Source: Inia geoffrensis (taxonomy: Eukaryota; Chordata; Mammalia; Artiodactyla; Iniidae). From it: 64,000 bases of DNA. Both the position numbers and the translations under genes were made by a program. The stretch is from NCBI GenBank assembly GCA_036417435.1, contig CM070903.1, forward strand, positions 82,949,501 to 83,013,500, in the 5' to 3' direction. The notes below the pieces were generated by a model that was not told where the DNA came from, searched no databases, and was given only the letters and a program-made list of their open reading frames with translations. This document shows, piece by piece, positions 1 to 36,468 of this stretch. Numbering within the stretch: position 1 is the stretch's first letter; each line of letters starts with the position of its first letter.

Positions 1-194
1 AGTGGTTGAGAGTCCGCCTGCCGATGCAGGGGACAGCGGTTCGTGCCCCGGTCCGGGAAGATCCCACATGCCGCGGAGCAGCTAGGCCCGTGAGCCATGG
101 ACGCTGAGCCTGTGCGTCTGGAGCCTGTTGCTCCGCAACGGGAGAGGCCACAACAGTGAGAGGCCCGCGTACTGCAAAAAAAAAAAAAAAAAAG
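1..194 (+). repeat. CHR-type SINE, young ~200-bp class, cut by the window edge
   Basis: The element lacks only its first bases (GGCTTCCCTGGTGGCGC in other copies). The tRNA-like B box region (GTTCGTGCCCC) and the GC-rich body are present, ending in a poly(A) run at about 176-194. It lies inside an IGF2BP2 intron. Confidence 0.9.
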
Positions 195-1371
195 AAGCAG
201 TGAGGGATGAAATGAATATAAAACTGATTTAGCAAATAATGTCAAATACTAGTGTTCTGAAACCAAGAAGATGAAAGTAGTTCCTAAAAGAAAAACATTG
301 CAAATCTATTCTTAGATTTCATAAGGGACTCTAACCTTTCACTTAACTAATTATTTACTATTTGGGGCTTTTGAAACCCCCCAAATGCTGTGGCTTAATT
401 TGAAGAGGCCCCTCCCTCATCTAAGTTATTGAGAATTTTATAAATGTTACCCTCCTTGGTCCTTTGAGCTAGGTGTAAGCATCTTACAATATTCTGAAGA
501 ACCAAAAAGACTGATGTATAACTTGGATTCCTAAAGTATTCGTGTAGAGCCAAGATAGAATTTGACTGTCTTTGAAATACTTTTTTTTTGAGTGCGGCAC
601 CTTGCTGAGCACTGTGCTGGGTTGAGGCTCCAGCCCTGAACAAGACCCAGTTCCTTTTTTTATCCAGTGGGAGAGACATCTGCTAAACAAATAATTACAC
701 CAGTAAGTAATTAAGCACAGCTATGAGAGGTGCTACAGTGGAAAACAACTGCAGGTAACTGGAGGCCCTAATCAAGGTTTTAGGGGGACAAGAAGAGATT
801 TGAGGGATTTCAGAGAAGGCCTCCCTGTGTAAGTGACATTTAAGCTGAGCTGTGAGGAGGATGAGAGTAGGAGGTGGAGGATGGAGGAGAGGAGGGATTC
901 TAAACTTTCCTTCTATTCATTGACCAAATATTTATTGAGTACATACTGTCTGTCAGGCACTGTTCTATGTGCCAGTGGACAAAGCTGACAAAAAACCCCT
1001 GCCCTCTGTAAGTCACATTCCAGCAGAGTTTCTTCAAACATCCCTGTATTTTGAGGCAGTAGTAATGCATCTGTTCAGTGCTTTTGGTCTCAGGTAACAG
1101 AAAACGTAACAAGTGGCTTAAGCAATAAGAAACAATTATGATGTCACATAATTAGAAGTCCTTATTATGTGAGGGTGACTGAAAGGTCAGTTGAATCATA
1201 GACTAAAAGGCCCATGACTTTTCTTTCTTCTTTACCTTCTTCAGGGTGTCTGATACTCCCCTGATGATGACAAGGTGACTGAAGTGATTTCAGACCTTGG
1301 ATCCCCACAGAAAACTATTTAAAAGTTGAAAGAGAAGGCGTCCTCTCCTTGTCCCCCCGCCGCCTTTTTTT
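195..1371. other. IGF2BP2 intron sequence with L2 remnants
   Basis: No exon is seen. Two short antisense L2-like pieces are recognisable: about 590-650, and 905-1030 with the motif AAATATTTATTGAG followed by CAGGCACTGTTCTA. The rest is unassigned intron. Confidence 0.6.
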
Positions 1372-1718
1372 GAACATTTTTTATTGTAAAAAAAAAAACA
1401 ACAACAAAAAACACCTATCATAAAATTTATCATCTTAACTATTTTTACGGGTACAGTTCAGTAGTGTTAAGTGTATTCACATTATGGTGAAACAGATCTC
1501 CAGAACTTTTTCATCTTACAAAACTGAAACTCTGTGCCTGTTAAACAACAACTCCCCTTTTCCCTCTCCCTCCAGCCTCTGGTAGCTACCATTCTATTTT
1601 CTGGTTCTGCGAATCTGACTATTTTAGAGAACTCAGATAAGTGAAATCATACAGTATTTGTCTTTTTGTGACTGGCTTATTTCACTTAACATAATGACCT
1701 CAAAATGAATTCATGTTG

Positions 1719-1920
1719 GGGCTTCCCTGGTGGCGCAGTGGTTGAGAGTCCGCCTGCGGATGCAGGGGACACGGGTTCGTTCCCCAGTCCGGGAAGATCC
1801 CACATGCCGCGGAGCGGCTGGGCCCGTGAGCCATGGCTGCTGAGCCTGCGCGTCCGGAGCCTGTGCTCTGCAACGGGAGAGGCCACGACAGTGAGAGGCC
1901 CGCGTACCGCAAAAAAAAAA
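1719..1920 (+). repeat. CHR-type SINE, young class, nested in antisense L1
   Basis: Full length, from GGGCTTCCCTGGTGGCGC to a poly(A) tail. It is flanked by a perfect duplication AATGAATTCATGTTG at 1704-1718 and about 1921-1935. Confidence 0.93.
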
Positions 1921-2550
1921 AATGAATTCATGTTGTAGGATTTCCTTCTTTTTTAAGGCTGAGTAATATTCCATCGTGTGTGTATACCACATTTTGTTTA
2001 TTCATGTATCCATTGATGGAGATTTGGGTTGCTTCTACCTCTTGGCTATATGACTAGTGCTGTTTGAATACGGGTGTGCAAATATCTCTTTGAGACCCTG
2101 CTTTCAATTCTTTTGGATATATACCAAGAAGTGAGATGGCTGGATCATACAGTAGTTCTATTTCCAATTTTTTGAGGAACGTGTTTTCCATAGCAGTTGC
2201 ACCATTTTACAATCCCACCAGCCTTTCACCAGAGTTCAAATTTCTCCACATCCTTATCAGATATATGATTTGCAGATACTTACTTCCATTTCATAGGTTG
2301 TCTTTTCATTTTGTTGAGTGTGTCCTTTGATGCCCAAAAGTTTTTAGGTTTGGTGTAGTCCCATTTGTTAATTTTGCTTTTGTCAACTGTGCTTTGGTGT
2401 TATATCCAAAAAACAGTAGCCAAGTTCACTATCGTGAAGCTTTGCTCCTTTGTTTTCTTCTAGGAAAATTGTACTTTCAGGTTTTACATTTAGGTCTTTA
2501 ATCTCTTTTGAGTTAATTTTTGTATATGAAATAAGGGCCCAGCTGCATTC

Positions 2551-2771
2551 TTTTTTTTTTTTTTTTTTTTTCTTTGTGGTACGCTGGCCTCTCACTGTTG
2601 TGGCCTCTCCCGTTGCGGAGCACAGGCTCCGGACGGACGTGCAGGCTCAGTGGCCATGGCTCACAGGCCTAGCCACTCCACGGCATGTGGGATCTGCCCA
2701 GACCAGGGCACGAACCCATGTCCCCTGCATCAGCAGGCGGACTCTCAACCACTGCGCCACCAGGGAAGCCC
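2551..2771 (-). repeat. CHR-type SINE, young class, nested in antisense L1
   Basis: Full-length minus-strand copy with its poly(A) tail as a T run at 2551-2571. The target duplication CAGCTGCATTCTTTT flanks it. Confidence 0.93.
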
Positions 2772-3053
2772 CCAGCTGCATTCTTTTGCAAGTTTTCCTA
2801 AGATAATTTTCGAAGACACTGTCCTTTTCCCATGATGTAGCCTTGGCACCTTTGTTGAAGATCATTTGACCATATATACAAGGATTTATTTCTGGGATCT
2901 CTATTCTTTCCTCTTGGTTTATTTTTCTGTCTTGACACCAGTACCGTACTGTTTTGATTACCATAGCTATACAATATGTTTTGAAATCAGAAAATGTGAG
3001 TTCTTTTTCAAACTTGTTTTGATTATTCAGGGTCCCTTGAGATTCCATATGAA

Positions 3054-3374
3054 TTTTTTTTTAATAAATTTATTTACTATTTATTTTTGGCTGCATTGGG
3101 TCTTCGTTGCTGTGTGTGGGCTTCCTCTAGTTGCGGTGAGAGGGGGCTACTCTTCGTCGCGGTTCGCGGGCTTCTCATTGCAGTGGCTTCTCTTGTTACA
3201 GAGCACAGGCTGTAGGCACGTGGGCTTCACTAGTTGTGGCACATGGGCTCAGTAGTTGTGGTACACGGGCTTAGTCGCTCCATGGCATGTGGGATCTTCC
3301 CAGACCAGACCTCAAACCTGTGTCCCCTGTATTGGCAGGTGGATTCTTAACCACTGCACCACCAGGGAAGCCCC
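3054..3374 (-). repeat. CHR-type SINE, long ~320-bp class, nested in antisense L1
   Basis: Minus-strand copy of the longer form, with the TTTATTTTTGGCTGCATTGGG tail end and repeated TAGTTGTGG units in the body. It is flanked by TCCATATGAATTTTT duplications. Confidence 0.9.
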
Positions 3375-4353
3375 TCCATATGAATTTTTACAATGAGTTT
3401 TTCTGTTTCTGCAAAAGTTGCCATTGGGATTTTGATAGGGATTACATCAAATCTGTAGATTGTTTTGGGTGGTGTGGACATCTAAACAACTTTAGGTCTT
3501 CCAGTCCATGCATCTGGGATGTCTTTCCATTGATTTCTGTCTTTAATTTCTTTCAGCGTTGTTTTATAGTTTTCAGTGTGTAAGTCTTTTACTTCTTTAA
3601 TTAGGTTTATTCCTCAGTACTTTATTCTTTATGATGCTATTACAGATGGAATTATTTTCTTAATTTCCTTTTCATATTGTTCATTGTTAGTGTATAGAAA
3701 CACAACTGTTCTTTGTGTGTTGATTTTACATCCTACAGTGTTGCTGAATTAGTTTATTAATTCTAACAGTTTTCTTGTGGAATCTTTGTTTTCTACATAT
3801 AAGATCATATCATCTGTGAACAGAGATAATTTTACCTCTTCCTCTCCAACTTAGATGTCTTTTATTTTTTTTCCTTAGCTACTTGCTCTGGATAGGACTT
3901 CTAATAGTATGTTACATAAAATTACTGAGGGCATCTTTGTTTTGTTCCTGATCTTAGAGGAAAACCTTTCAGTTTTTCACCATTAAATATGATGTTCACT
4001 GTGGGCTTTTCACAAGTGGCCTTTATTATGTTGAGGTAGTTTCCTTCTGTTCCTAAATTGTTGGGTGTTATTAATCATGGAACGTTGTTAAATTTTATCA
4101 AATGCTTTTTCTGTACCAACTGAGATGATCATGTGGGTTTTGCCCTTCATTCAGTTAATGTGGTATATTATATTGATTAATTTTCATATGTTGAACCATC
4201 TTTTCATTTCAACTTAAAGGACTCCCTTTAGCATTTCTTGTAGAGCTGATAGTAATGAACTCCTTTAGCTTTTGTTTATCTGGAAAAGTATTAATTTCCC
4301 CATCATTTTCAAAGACAGTTTGCTAGATACAGTATTCTTGGTTGATAGTTTTT

Positions 4354-4562
4354 TGTTTGTTTGTTTGTTTGCGGTATGCAGGTCTCTCACTGTTGTGGCC
4401 TCTCCCGTTGCGGAGCACAGCCTCCGGACGCACAGGCTCAGTGGCCATGGCTCACGGGCCCAGCCGTTCTGCGGCACGTGGGATCTTCCCTGACCGGGGC
4501 ACGAACCCACGCCCCCTGCATTGGCAGGCGGACTCTCAACCACTGCGCCACCAGGGAAGCCC
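4354..4562 (-). repeat. CHR-type SINE, young class, nested in antisense L1
   Basis: Minus-strand copy flanked by GATAGTTTTTT on both sides. The tail is a (GTTT)n run rather than pure T. Confidence 0.92.
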
Positions 4563-4956
4563 GATAGTTTTTTCTTTCAGTGCTTTGAATATGTCATCCC
4601 ATTCATTTCTGGCTTGCAAAATTTCTGCTGAGAAATCCATCCATAATCTTATGGAGACTTCCTCATATGTTACTAATCACTTTTCTTTTGCTGCTTTCAA
4701 GATTTTCTCTTTGACTTTAGACACTTGGGTTATAATGTATCTCAGTGGAATTCTCTTTTGGTTTATCCCAGTTGGATGTTCTTGGAGCTTCTTGAATCAG
4801 TATGGCCATTTGTTTTCTCAGATTTAGAAAGTTTTCTGCCTGTTTTCTTTGAATAAGCTCTCTGCACCATCTCTCTCTTCTATTTCTGGGATTCCAGTGA
4901 CATGTATTTTGATCCACTTGATAATGTTCCATAAGTCCCTTAGACTTTCTCCACTC

Positions 4957-5292
4957 TTTTTTTTTTTTTGGCTGCATTGGGTCTTCCTTGCAGCGTGCGG
5001 GCTTTCTCTAGTTGTGGTGAGCAGGGGCTATTCTTCGTTGCGGTGCACAGGCTTCTCTTGTTGTGGAGCACGGGCTCTAGGCGCGCGGGCTTCAGTAGTT
5101 GTGGCACGCGGGCTCTAGGGCGCATGGGCTTCAGTAGTTGTGGCACATAGGCACTAGAGCGCAGGCTCAGTAGTTGTGGTGCACAGGCTTAGTTGCTCTG
5201 CAGCATGTGGGATCTTCCCTGACCAGGGATCAAACCTGTGTCCCCTGCATTGGCAGGCGGATTCTTAACCACTCTGCCATCAGGGAAGTCCC
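4957..5292 (-). repeat. CHR-type SINE, long class, nested in antisense L1
   Basis: Minus-strand long form with a T run at its low-coordinate end and several TAGTTGTGG repeats. The flanking duplication is TTTCTCCACT(C)TTTT. Confidence 0.9.
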
Positions 5293-6285
5293 TTTCTCCA
5301 CTTTTTAAAAGTTCTCTTTTCTTTTTTCTCCGCTCATCTGATGATTTCGCATGACTGATCTTCAAGTTTGCTGATTCTGTCTTCTGCCTGATCATGTGTG
5401 CTGTTGAACCCTTTTAATGAATATTTCAGTTCAGTTATTGTATTTTTCAGTTCTGTTATTTCTGTTAGGTTGTTTTTTAATAGTTTCTTTTTCTTTGTTG
5501 ATATTCTCACTTCGTTCATGCCTCATCTTCCTGATTTCATTTAGTTGTCTGTGTTCTCTTTTAGGTTATTGAGTATCTTTATGATCACTATTTTAAAGTC
5601 TTTGTCCGGTAGCTCATAGATCTGCATTTCTTTAGGGTCAGTTTCTGGAGTTTTATTTTGATCCTTTGATTAGGCCATGTTTGCATTTCTTTATATGCCT
5701 TATCATTTTTTGCTGCGATTTGAAAAAAAAAAGCACCTCTCACAGTCTTTGCATACTGGCTTTGTTCAGGAGAAGATCATCACTAATCAGTCTGGCTGGA
5801 GGTTCTAGGACCCCTCAAACCATTTCTGATCTCTTTCACCCTCTGGCTTCTGACTATGGAACTGCAGCTCTTAACAGTTCACCTCTGTTTTCAGCAGCTT
5901 CCAAACTCTGGCACCAGGCTTGTCAACTCTAAGTCAGGCGAGACAGAAACCAATCACTCGGGCAGCTCCCAGGCAAGCCAGAACGTGGGAATCATGGTCC
6001 AGTCTTTTGTTTCTGTCCCAGGGGAGGATCCCTGGTATGGAGGATTTCCTCCCAGTTTCCCCTTGCTATACTGTGTAAGGGAAGGAGCATGAAAGGCATG
6101 CCAAATGCCACAAAATTTCCTACCCCTTTTACTAGAATCCCTTTTTGGTTTTATAGAAGCCTGGATGCTGTAGCTTCTCACCTGATCTCTGGAGTTCTCA
6201 GAGAGATAGTCTAGCCTATCTTTTGTTGTCAACTTGGTGTCTCAGTGGGAGTAGGAGAGCCTGTAGCTTCCTCGTCTACCATCTG

Positions 6286-6621
6286 ACTGATGTCATTATC
6301 CGTTGTGCCTTTTTTAAGAGCAAGGAAAACCTTCCTGAAATCACCCAGCAGACTTATTCTCATACCTAGTTGGCCAGATCTCTCTCATGGACCCATTTCC
6401 AACCAGTCACAACAAGGGAATATAATTACCATGATTTGGCGTGTGTTAATCAGAATTCACGCACCAGAGTTAGAGAAGGACCCAACATCTCATAAAACCC
6501 ATGGCCACTTGGTACCTGGACAAAAATGGCTTCTAGTTGTAAGAAAAAAGGAGGGTAATGGCTCTTGGGAGGCAACCGTTGTGTTCACCTTAAATGTTAA
6601 AATGTGGCTTGTGTCTTTTAG
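6286..6621. other. IGF2BP2 intron end, open in the reading frame of the next exon
   Basis: No repeat is recognised. The frame is open from an ATG at 6290 through the acceptor into KH2 without a stop. Confidence 0.6.
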
Positions 6622-31870
<25,249 letters not shown>

Positions 31871-33159
31871 GGCTCCCACAGGCACCAGCAAACAACGGAT
31901 GAATGTAGCCCTTCCAACACCTGACAGAATGAGACCAAACACAGCCAGCCAGATCGGGAGCAAACCAAAGACCATCCTGAGGAATGAGAAGTCTGCGGAG
32001 GCGCCAGGGGCTCTGCAGAGGCCCTGAGAATCCGGGGGGCCAGGGAGGAGACGGGAGGGCAGCCGTGCCGGGGCCCGGCCTCCCAGCTCCCCCAGGGCCT
32101 CTGCAGGCTTCCCAGCCATCCACTTCACCATCCACTCGGGTCTCTCCTAACCCCACCACGCTATCCCTTCTAGTTGAACTAACATAGGTGAATGCGTTCA
32201 AATCAAAGCAAAATTCACACCCTTTTCTTTTTGCGGAAAACTGTCTCTGTACATGTATGTACATATTAGAAGGGAAAGATGTTAAGATATGTGGCCTGTG
32301 GGTTACACAGGGTGCCTGCGGCATTAATATATTTTAGAAATAATATATCAGATAACTCAACTAACTCCAATTTTTAATCAGTTATTCTTTTTTCTTTTTA
32401 AAGAGAAAGCAGGCTTTTCTAGATTTTAAAGAATAAAGTCGTGCTTTGGGAGTTCTAACGGTTTAGTAAGGAGCATCAAGGCCACCCACACAAAATTCAC
32501 CCGGAGGGAAATCTCGTCGAAAGGACACTCACAGCAGTTCTGGATCACCTGTGTATGTCAACAGAAGGGATACCGTCTCTCTGAAGAGGAAACTCTGTCT
32601 CTCTTCATCCCTGTCTAGCTCACACACCCATTTCTCTTTGCTTCACAGGTTTTAAACTGGTTTTTGCATACTGCTATATAATTCTCTGTCTCTCTCTGTT
32701 TATCTCTCCCCTACCCCCTCTCTCCCTCCCCGTCCTCTCCATCCCCATTCTTGTTAATTCCCTCAGCCCTCTGTCTCAATTCCCATATCTACGCACCCCC
32801 CCAGGCAAAGCAGTGCTCTGAGTATCACATCACACAAAGGAACAAAAGCGAAACACACAAACCAGCCTCAACTTACACTTGGTTACTCAAAAGAACAAGA
32901 GTCAATGGTACTTGTCCTAGCGTTTTGGAAGAGGAAAAACAGTAACCCATCAAACCAACCAACCAAACAAAGAAAAATCCCACAAAGAAAGAATGTATTT
33001 TGTCTTTTTACATTTTGGTGTATAAGCCATCAATATTCAGCAAAATTATTTCTTTCTTTTTAAAAAAAATATGGAGGAAAATAGCAATTTACACGAGGTC
33101 GTTGGCCCAGGGCGTTAAATTTACAGATTTTTTTAACGAGAAAAACACACAAAAAAAAG

Positions 33160-33167
33160 CTACCTCA
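33160..33167 (+). promoter_or_regulatory. let-7 seed match (8-mer) in IGF2BP2 3' UTR
   Basis: The eight bases CTACCTCA are a perfect complement to the let-7 seed with the favoured A opposite position 1. The surroundings are AT-rich, which favours accessibility. The IGF2BP family is an established let-7 target group. I saw no second CTACCTC in this UTR by eye. Confidence 0.7.
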
Positions 33168-33252
33168 GGTGTTTTTTACCTCAGCACCTTGCTCTTGTGT
33201 TTCCCTTAGAGATTTTGTAAAACTGATAGTTGGAGCATTTTTTTATTTTTTT

Positions 33253-33258
33253 AATAAA
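33253..33258 (+). terminator. Candidate upstream AATAAA signal in IGF2BP2 3' UTR
   Basis: This is a canonical AATAAA in a T/A-rich stretch, about 350 bases before the favoured end. It could yield a shorter mRNA that still keeps the let-7 site. There is no obvious GT-rich element just downstream, so usage is uncertain. Confidence 0.3.
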
Positions 33259-33605
33259 AATGAGTTGGAAAAAAATAAGATATCAACTGCCAGCCTGGAG
33301 AAGGTAACAGTCCAAGTGTGCAACAACTGTTCTGAATTGTCTTCCGCTAGCCAAGAACCTATATGGCCTTCTTTTGGACAAACCTTGAAAATGTTTATTT
33401 AAAAAAAAAGTGACAAAGAAAAACAGAGAGAGAATATTGGAGATGTCCTGAATTTCAATAGGGTACGCGCCATTAGGGCTTTTTGCGCTAAAGGATGAAC
33501 ATGTACTGGTTTATGTGAACAAGCCATTTTTACCACCAGACTGCAATGCCAGTTTCCTCTACTGCAAACAGTGTTCTGTGACAAAAACAAAAACAAACAA
33601 AAAGA

Positions 33606-33640
33606 AATATATCCAGCTAACAAGATCCTGGTGTCTTGGT
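33606..33640 (+). terminator. IGF2BP2: Probable poly(A) signal and cleavage region of IGF2BP2
   Basis: A variant hexamer AATATA at 33606-33611 is followed about 15 bases later by CAAGA and then by GT/T-rich sequence (TGGTGTCTTGGTCTCTTATT), the usual downstream element. Cleavage would fall near 33625. No canonical AATAAA lies closer than 33253. Confidence 0.5.
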
Positions 33641-36148
33641 CTCTTATTTTACTAAGTATCACCCATCCCAAAGTGTCAGCTGAATTCCACCTCTGAGGGG
33701 ACTTCAGGGAAATGGGTGGCATATACCGTCAGGACTGGGAAGCTACACTGAGGAGGCTGGCTTCTCCAGGCAGGTCTTTGGGAGAGAAGCTAAACTAGGT
33801 CAGTGGTGCTCAGACTGTGTTCCTCAGACCAGCAGCACCAGTATCACCTGGGAATGTGTTAGATATGCAGGTTCTCAGGGTCCACCTTGGGACAGACATT
33901 CTAAGGGTGGAGGGTGGGCCCGAGCAGTCTCCGTCAGTGAGCCCTCTGGGTGATTCCGATATACGCTGAGGTTTGAGAACCACAGAACTAGAGAGCTGGA
34001 TACTGCACAGTAACTAGGTAAGGCCATCCCCTATCTTAAGAAACTTTAAGCCTGGCCAGGGAAAGAGCTTGCTTTTATGTGGGGGGAAGGAAGAGGATAA
34101 TATGCCTGACAATTTAAGGGAAGAGGTACTTCCTTCACCCCTCCCCAGAAGCCCAGTTGTAAGTATGTCAGGAGATGTGGTGAGTAGGCCTGGACATCCC
34201 TTCTATCCTGGTTAGTCTCCCTCCAACTTTGCCTCAAGACAAATCTGGTTTTCTCCAACATGGAGCTATGGAAAGGAAGAGGTGGTTTGCAAATTGGAAG
34301 AGGATTCCAGCATAGAGGGAGAACTTAAAAACATGAGAAAAAGGATCAATAGAATAGAAATTTGGAGGGGTTTCAACAAAAGAGAGGAAATGATTAGCCC
34401 TAGACAGAAGGCATCTTGGCAGGTAGCAAGGGTAGAAGAAAACACTGGACTTCTAAGGGAAGCAGGGGAAAATTGATAACCTGGCATCAGCTAGGATGTG
34501 AATGACTCGGTGACTGAGTAGACAGAGATAGGATAAGGACTTACGGAGTATGAAAGCATTTGGCCTAGTCTTATTCTTGCATCCCTGGGGGAGGACATGG
34601 GCAACAGAGGCATCCCCATGTGAACGATGATGAGGGAAGCCCACAACTGTAGAAATTCAGAGACCAGCCTAAATTGTACATGCATCCAAATCTTTCACTG
34701 TCTTAAAGCCTAATGGAGATATCTTTGACCTGCAACTGCTAATGTCTAATACCACTGCTAGCAAATCTGATGTTTACTGTCAGTTGTTGCCGCCTTTTAT
34801 TTCTTCTCTACATTCCCCTTAAGGTGCTGGTGAATTAAAATTTGAGACTTTCCCCATATGCATGTTAATTTTCTATTCTAGCTCACATCAGCCACATAAG
34901 TCACCGTCTCTCTAGAAGCCATGAGTGCTCTTAATAGCTCTTGTTCTCACAGAAACAGCCAACATGAGGAGAAACCTCATGGAACAACTATATTCTAACT
35001 TGACCTCGATCCTCCTGTGTTCTCTTGTAAAAGCAGGGATCCAGGGTACTTGGTTTGTTCCCATTTTAAGAGCTAACCTAATCTCAGATGTGGCTGACAA
35101 TAAACAGTGAAGAATATTCCCTTTTGCCTCCAGTAACCTCTGGTGATCAGGGCAAACTCTGAATGAAAAACCAAACTCAAATGGATCCCTGTATCAGTTT
35201 ACCTGTAAGTGCAACAATCCCTAATATGAAAGATTCCCCTGACTTCTGTGACTCCTGATTCTCAATAGCTACAAAACTGCTTCCAGTCACCCTCACTAAA
35301 CCTGGCAAAACCTTTTCTCAACTCTTAAGTTCACAGAACAGCAGTATTGGGAAAGGATTTTCGAGGTCATTTGGTCCACTTTCCTAATATGGGATAATGG
35401 CCTCTAAAGTCTCTCCAAAGTCTGGCCACCACCACCCCACCCCACCCCCACACCCCCGGCGAGGAGAAACGCGGCTCCTAAGGCAGACAGTTCTGTCGTC
35501 GCACAGTCCAGCCTCGTAGATCTTCCTTCCACTGATCTGAAATCTCACCCCACAACCACCACACACTGAATCTGCTACATGTTACTTAGGACAACTCCCC
35601 TAATGTTTGAAGACAGTTGTCTAGTTCTCCCTTTACTCAGTTCCTCCAGTCACCCCTCATCGCTGGGACTTGCTTTCCCTCGGCTGTGAAAAATCATTGT
35701 GGAATACAGCCCCACCTCCTGCATCCGGCACCTTCAAAAGCCCCAGTAACTGGCTGTCAGCATGGGAGGCCTTGCTCAGCAAACAGAGCGAGGGGCTGTG
35801 AAGGGAACTTAACAAGGGCATAGCTCAGCTTTGCCCTAGGGCAGGCCTGAAAGCAGGGATGGGTGCCTCTTTCCCTGTACCAGATCTCTATCAGTCTCAC
35901 TTTCTCATCAGGAGAATAAGAAAGCCCAGGCCCAGACACTCTCCCTGGTTGCCTGTACACTAGCTAAATAACCTTGTGCATATCACAGCCTCTTGGAGGC
36001 CTGTCTCCTCATCTGTAAAATAAAAGTTTGAACACAACAAAGTCTTTGATTCTAACTGATGTATAAGGGACTTTCAAGTCAAAAATGGCTTCTGGTTAGC
36101 AGCCTTCAATGTTCCTTCTTACAATTTCTCATTAAACATCAAAAAAGA
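33641..36148. other. Intergenic, IGF2BP2-SENP2, proximal part
   Basis: Apart from the MER5A copy and a MIR fragment at about 35950-36020, no gene or repeat is recognised. Confidence 0.5.
33801..33985. mobile_element. MER5A-like non-autonomous hAT transposon
   Basis: Ends are inverted repeats: CAGTGGTGCTCAGACTG on the left and the complement of CTGTGGTTCTCAAACCTC on the right. An 8-base target duplication AACTAGGT / AACTAGAG flanks it. Internal sequence (TATCACCTGGGAATGTGTTA) is typical of MER5A. Confidence 0.85.
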
Positions 36149-36468
36149 GGACTTACTGATGGCGCAGTGGTTAAGAATCCGCCTGCCAATGCAGGGGACA
36201 CGGGTTCGAGCCCTGGTCTGGGAAGATCCCACATGCCACAGAGTAACTAAGCCCGTGCGCCACAACTACTGAGGCTGCGCGCCACAACTGCTGAAGCCTG
36301 CATGCCTAGAGCCCATGCTCCACAACAAGAGAAGCCACCGCAATGAGAAGCCTGCGCACTGCAAACGAAGAGTAGCGCCCAGCTCACTGCAACTAGAGAA
36401 AGCTCACACACAGCAATTAAGACAACGCAACCAAAAACAAATAAATTTATATATTAAAAAAAAACAAA
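36149..36468 (+). repeat. CHR-type SINE, long class
   Basis: Plus-strand long form with CACAACTACTGAGG-type repeats and tail ACAAATAAATTTATATATTA. It abuts the start of the sense L1. Confidence 0.88.

Larger units (their letters stand above)
1372..6285 (-). mobile_element. L1 retrotransposon, antisense, internally deleted, with five nested SINEs
   Basis: Read on the minus strand, the element runs from 5' UTR-like sequence (about 6285-5640) through an ORF1 coiled-coil region (the minus-strand frame at 5334-5519 has TELKNTITELKYSL and EDRISKLED) to ORF2 C-terminal and 3' sequence ending near 1372. Around 4205 the sequence jumps from the middle of ORF2 straight to the inter-ORF region, so the endonuclease and N-terminal part of ORF2 are missing. 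Many stops and shifts show it is dead. It is interrupted by SINEs at 1719, 2551, 3054, 4354 and 4957. Confidence 0.85.
31871..33625 (+). other. IGF2BP2: IGF2BP2 3' untranslated region
   Basis: About 1.75 kb runs from the stop codon to a probable cleavage site. It is free of SINE and L1 insertions, unlike most of the window, as expected under constraint. It holds a CT-rich tract at about 32680-32745, AT-rich segments, a let-7 seed match at 33160-33167 and an internal AATAAA at 33253-33258. The end is inferred from an AATATA hexamer at 33606-33611 followed by GT-rich sequence, so it could shift by tens of bases, and an earlier alternative end near 33275 is possible. Confidence 0.75.

Noticed and set aside
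1700..1931. Recurring small open frames reading like [14 protein letters not shown] or HCATREAP at many places (1686, 4342, 41038, 50491, 54421, 61508 and others)
   Set aside because: They are all the same young SINE body read in various frames, mostly antisense. Similarity follows from repeat identity, not from a gene family.
32630..32745. CT-rich tract in the IGF2BP2 3' UTR as a possible splice acceptor or promoter
   Set aside because: It lies inside a 3' UTR with no downstream coding exon. A pyrimidine tract alone is not enough.
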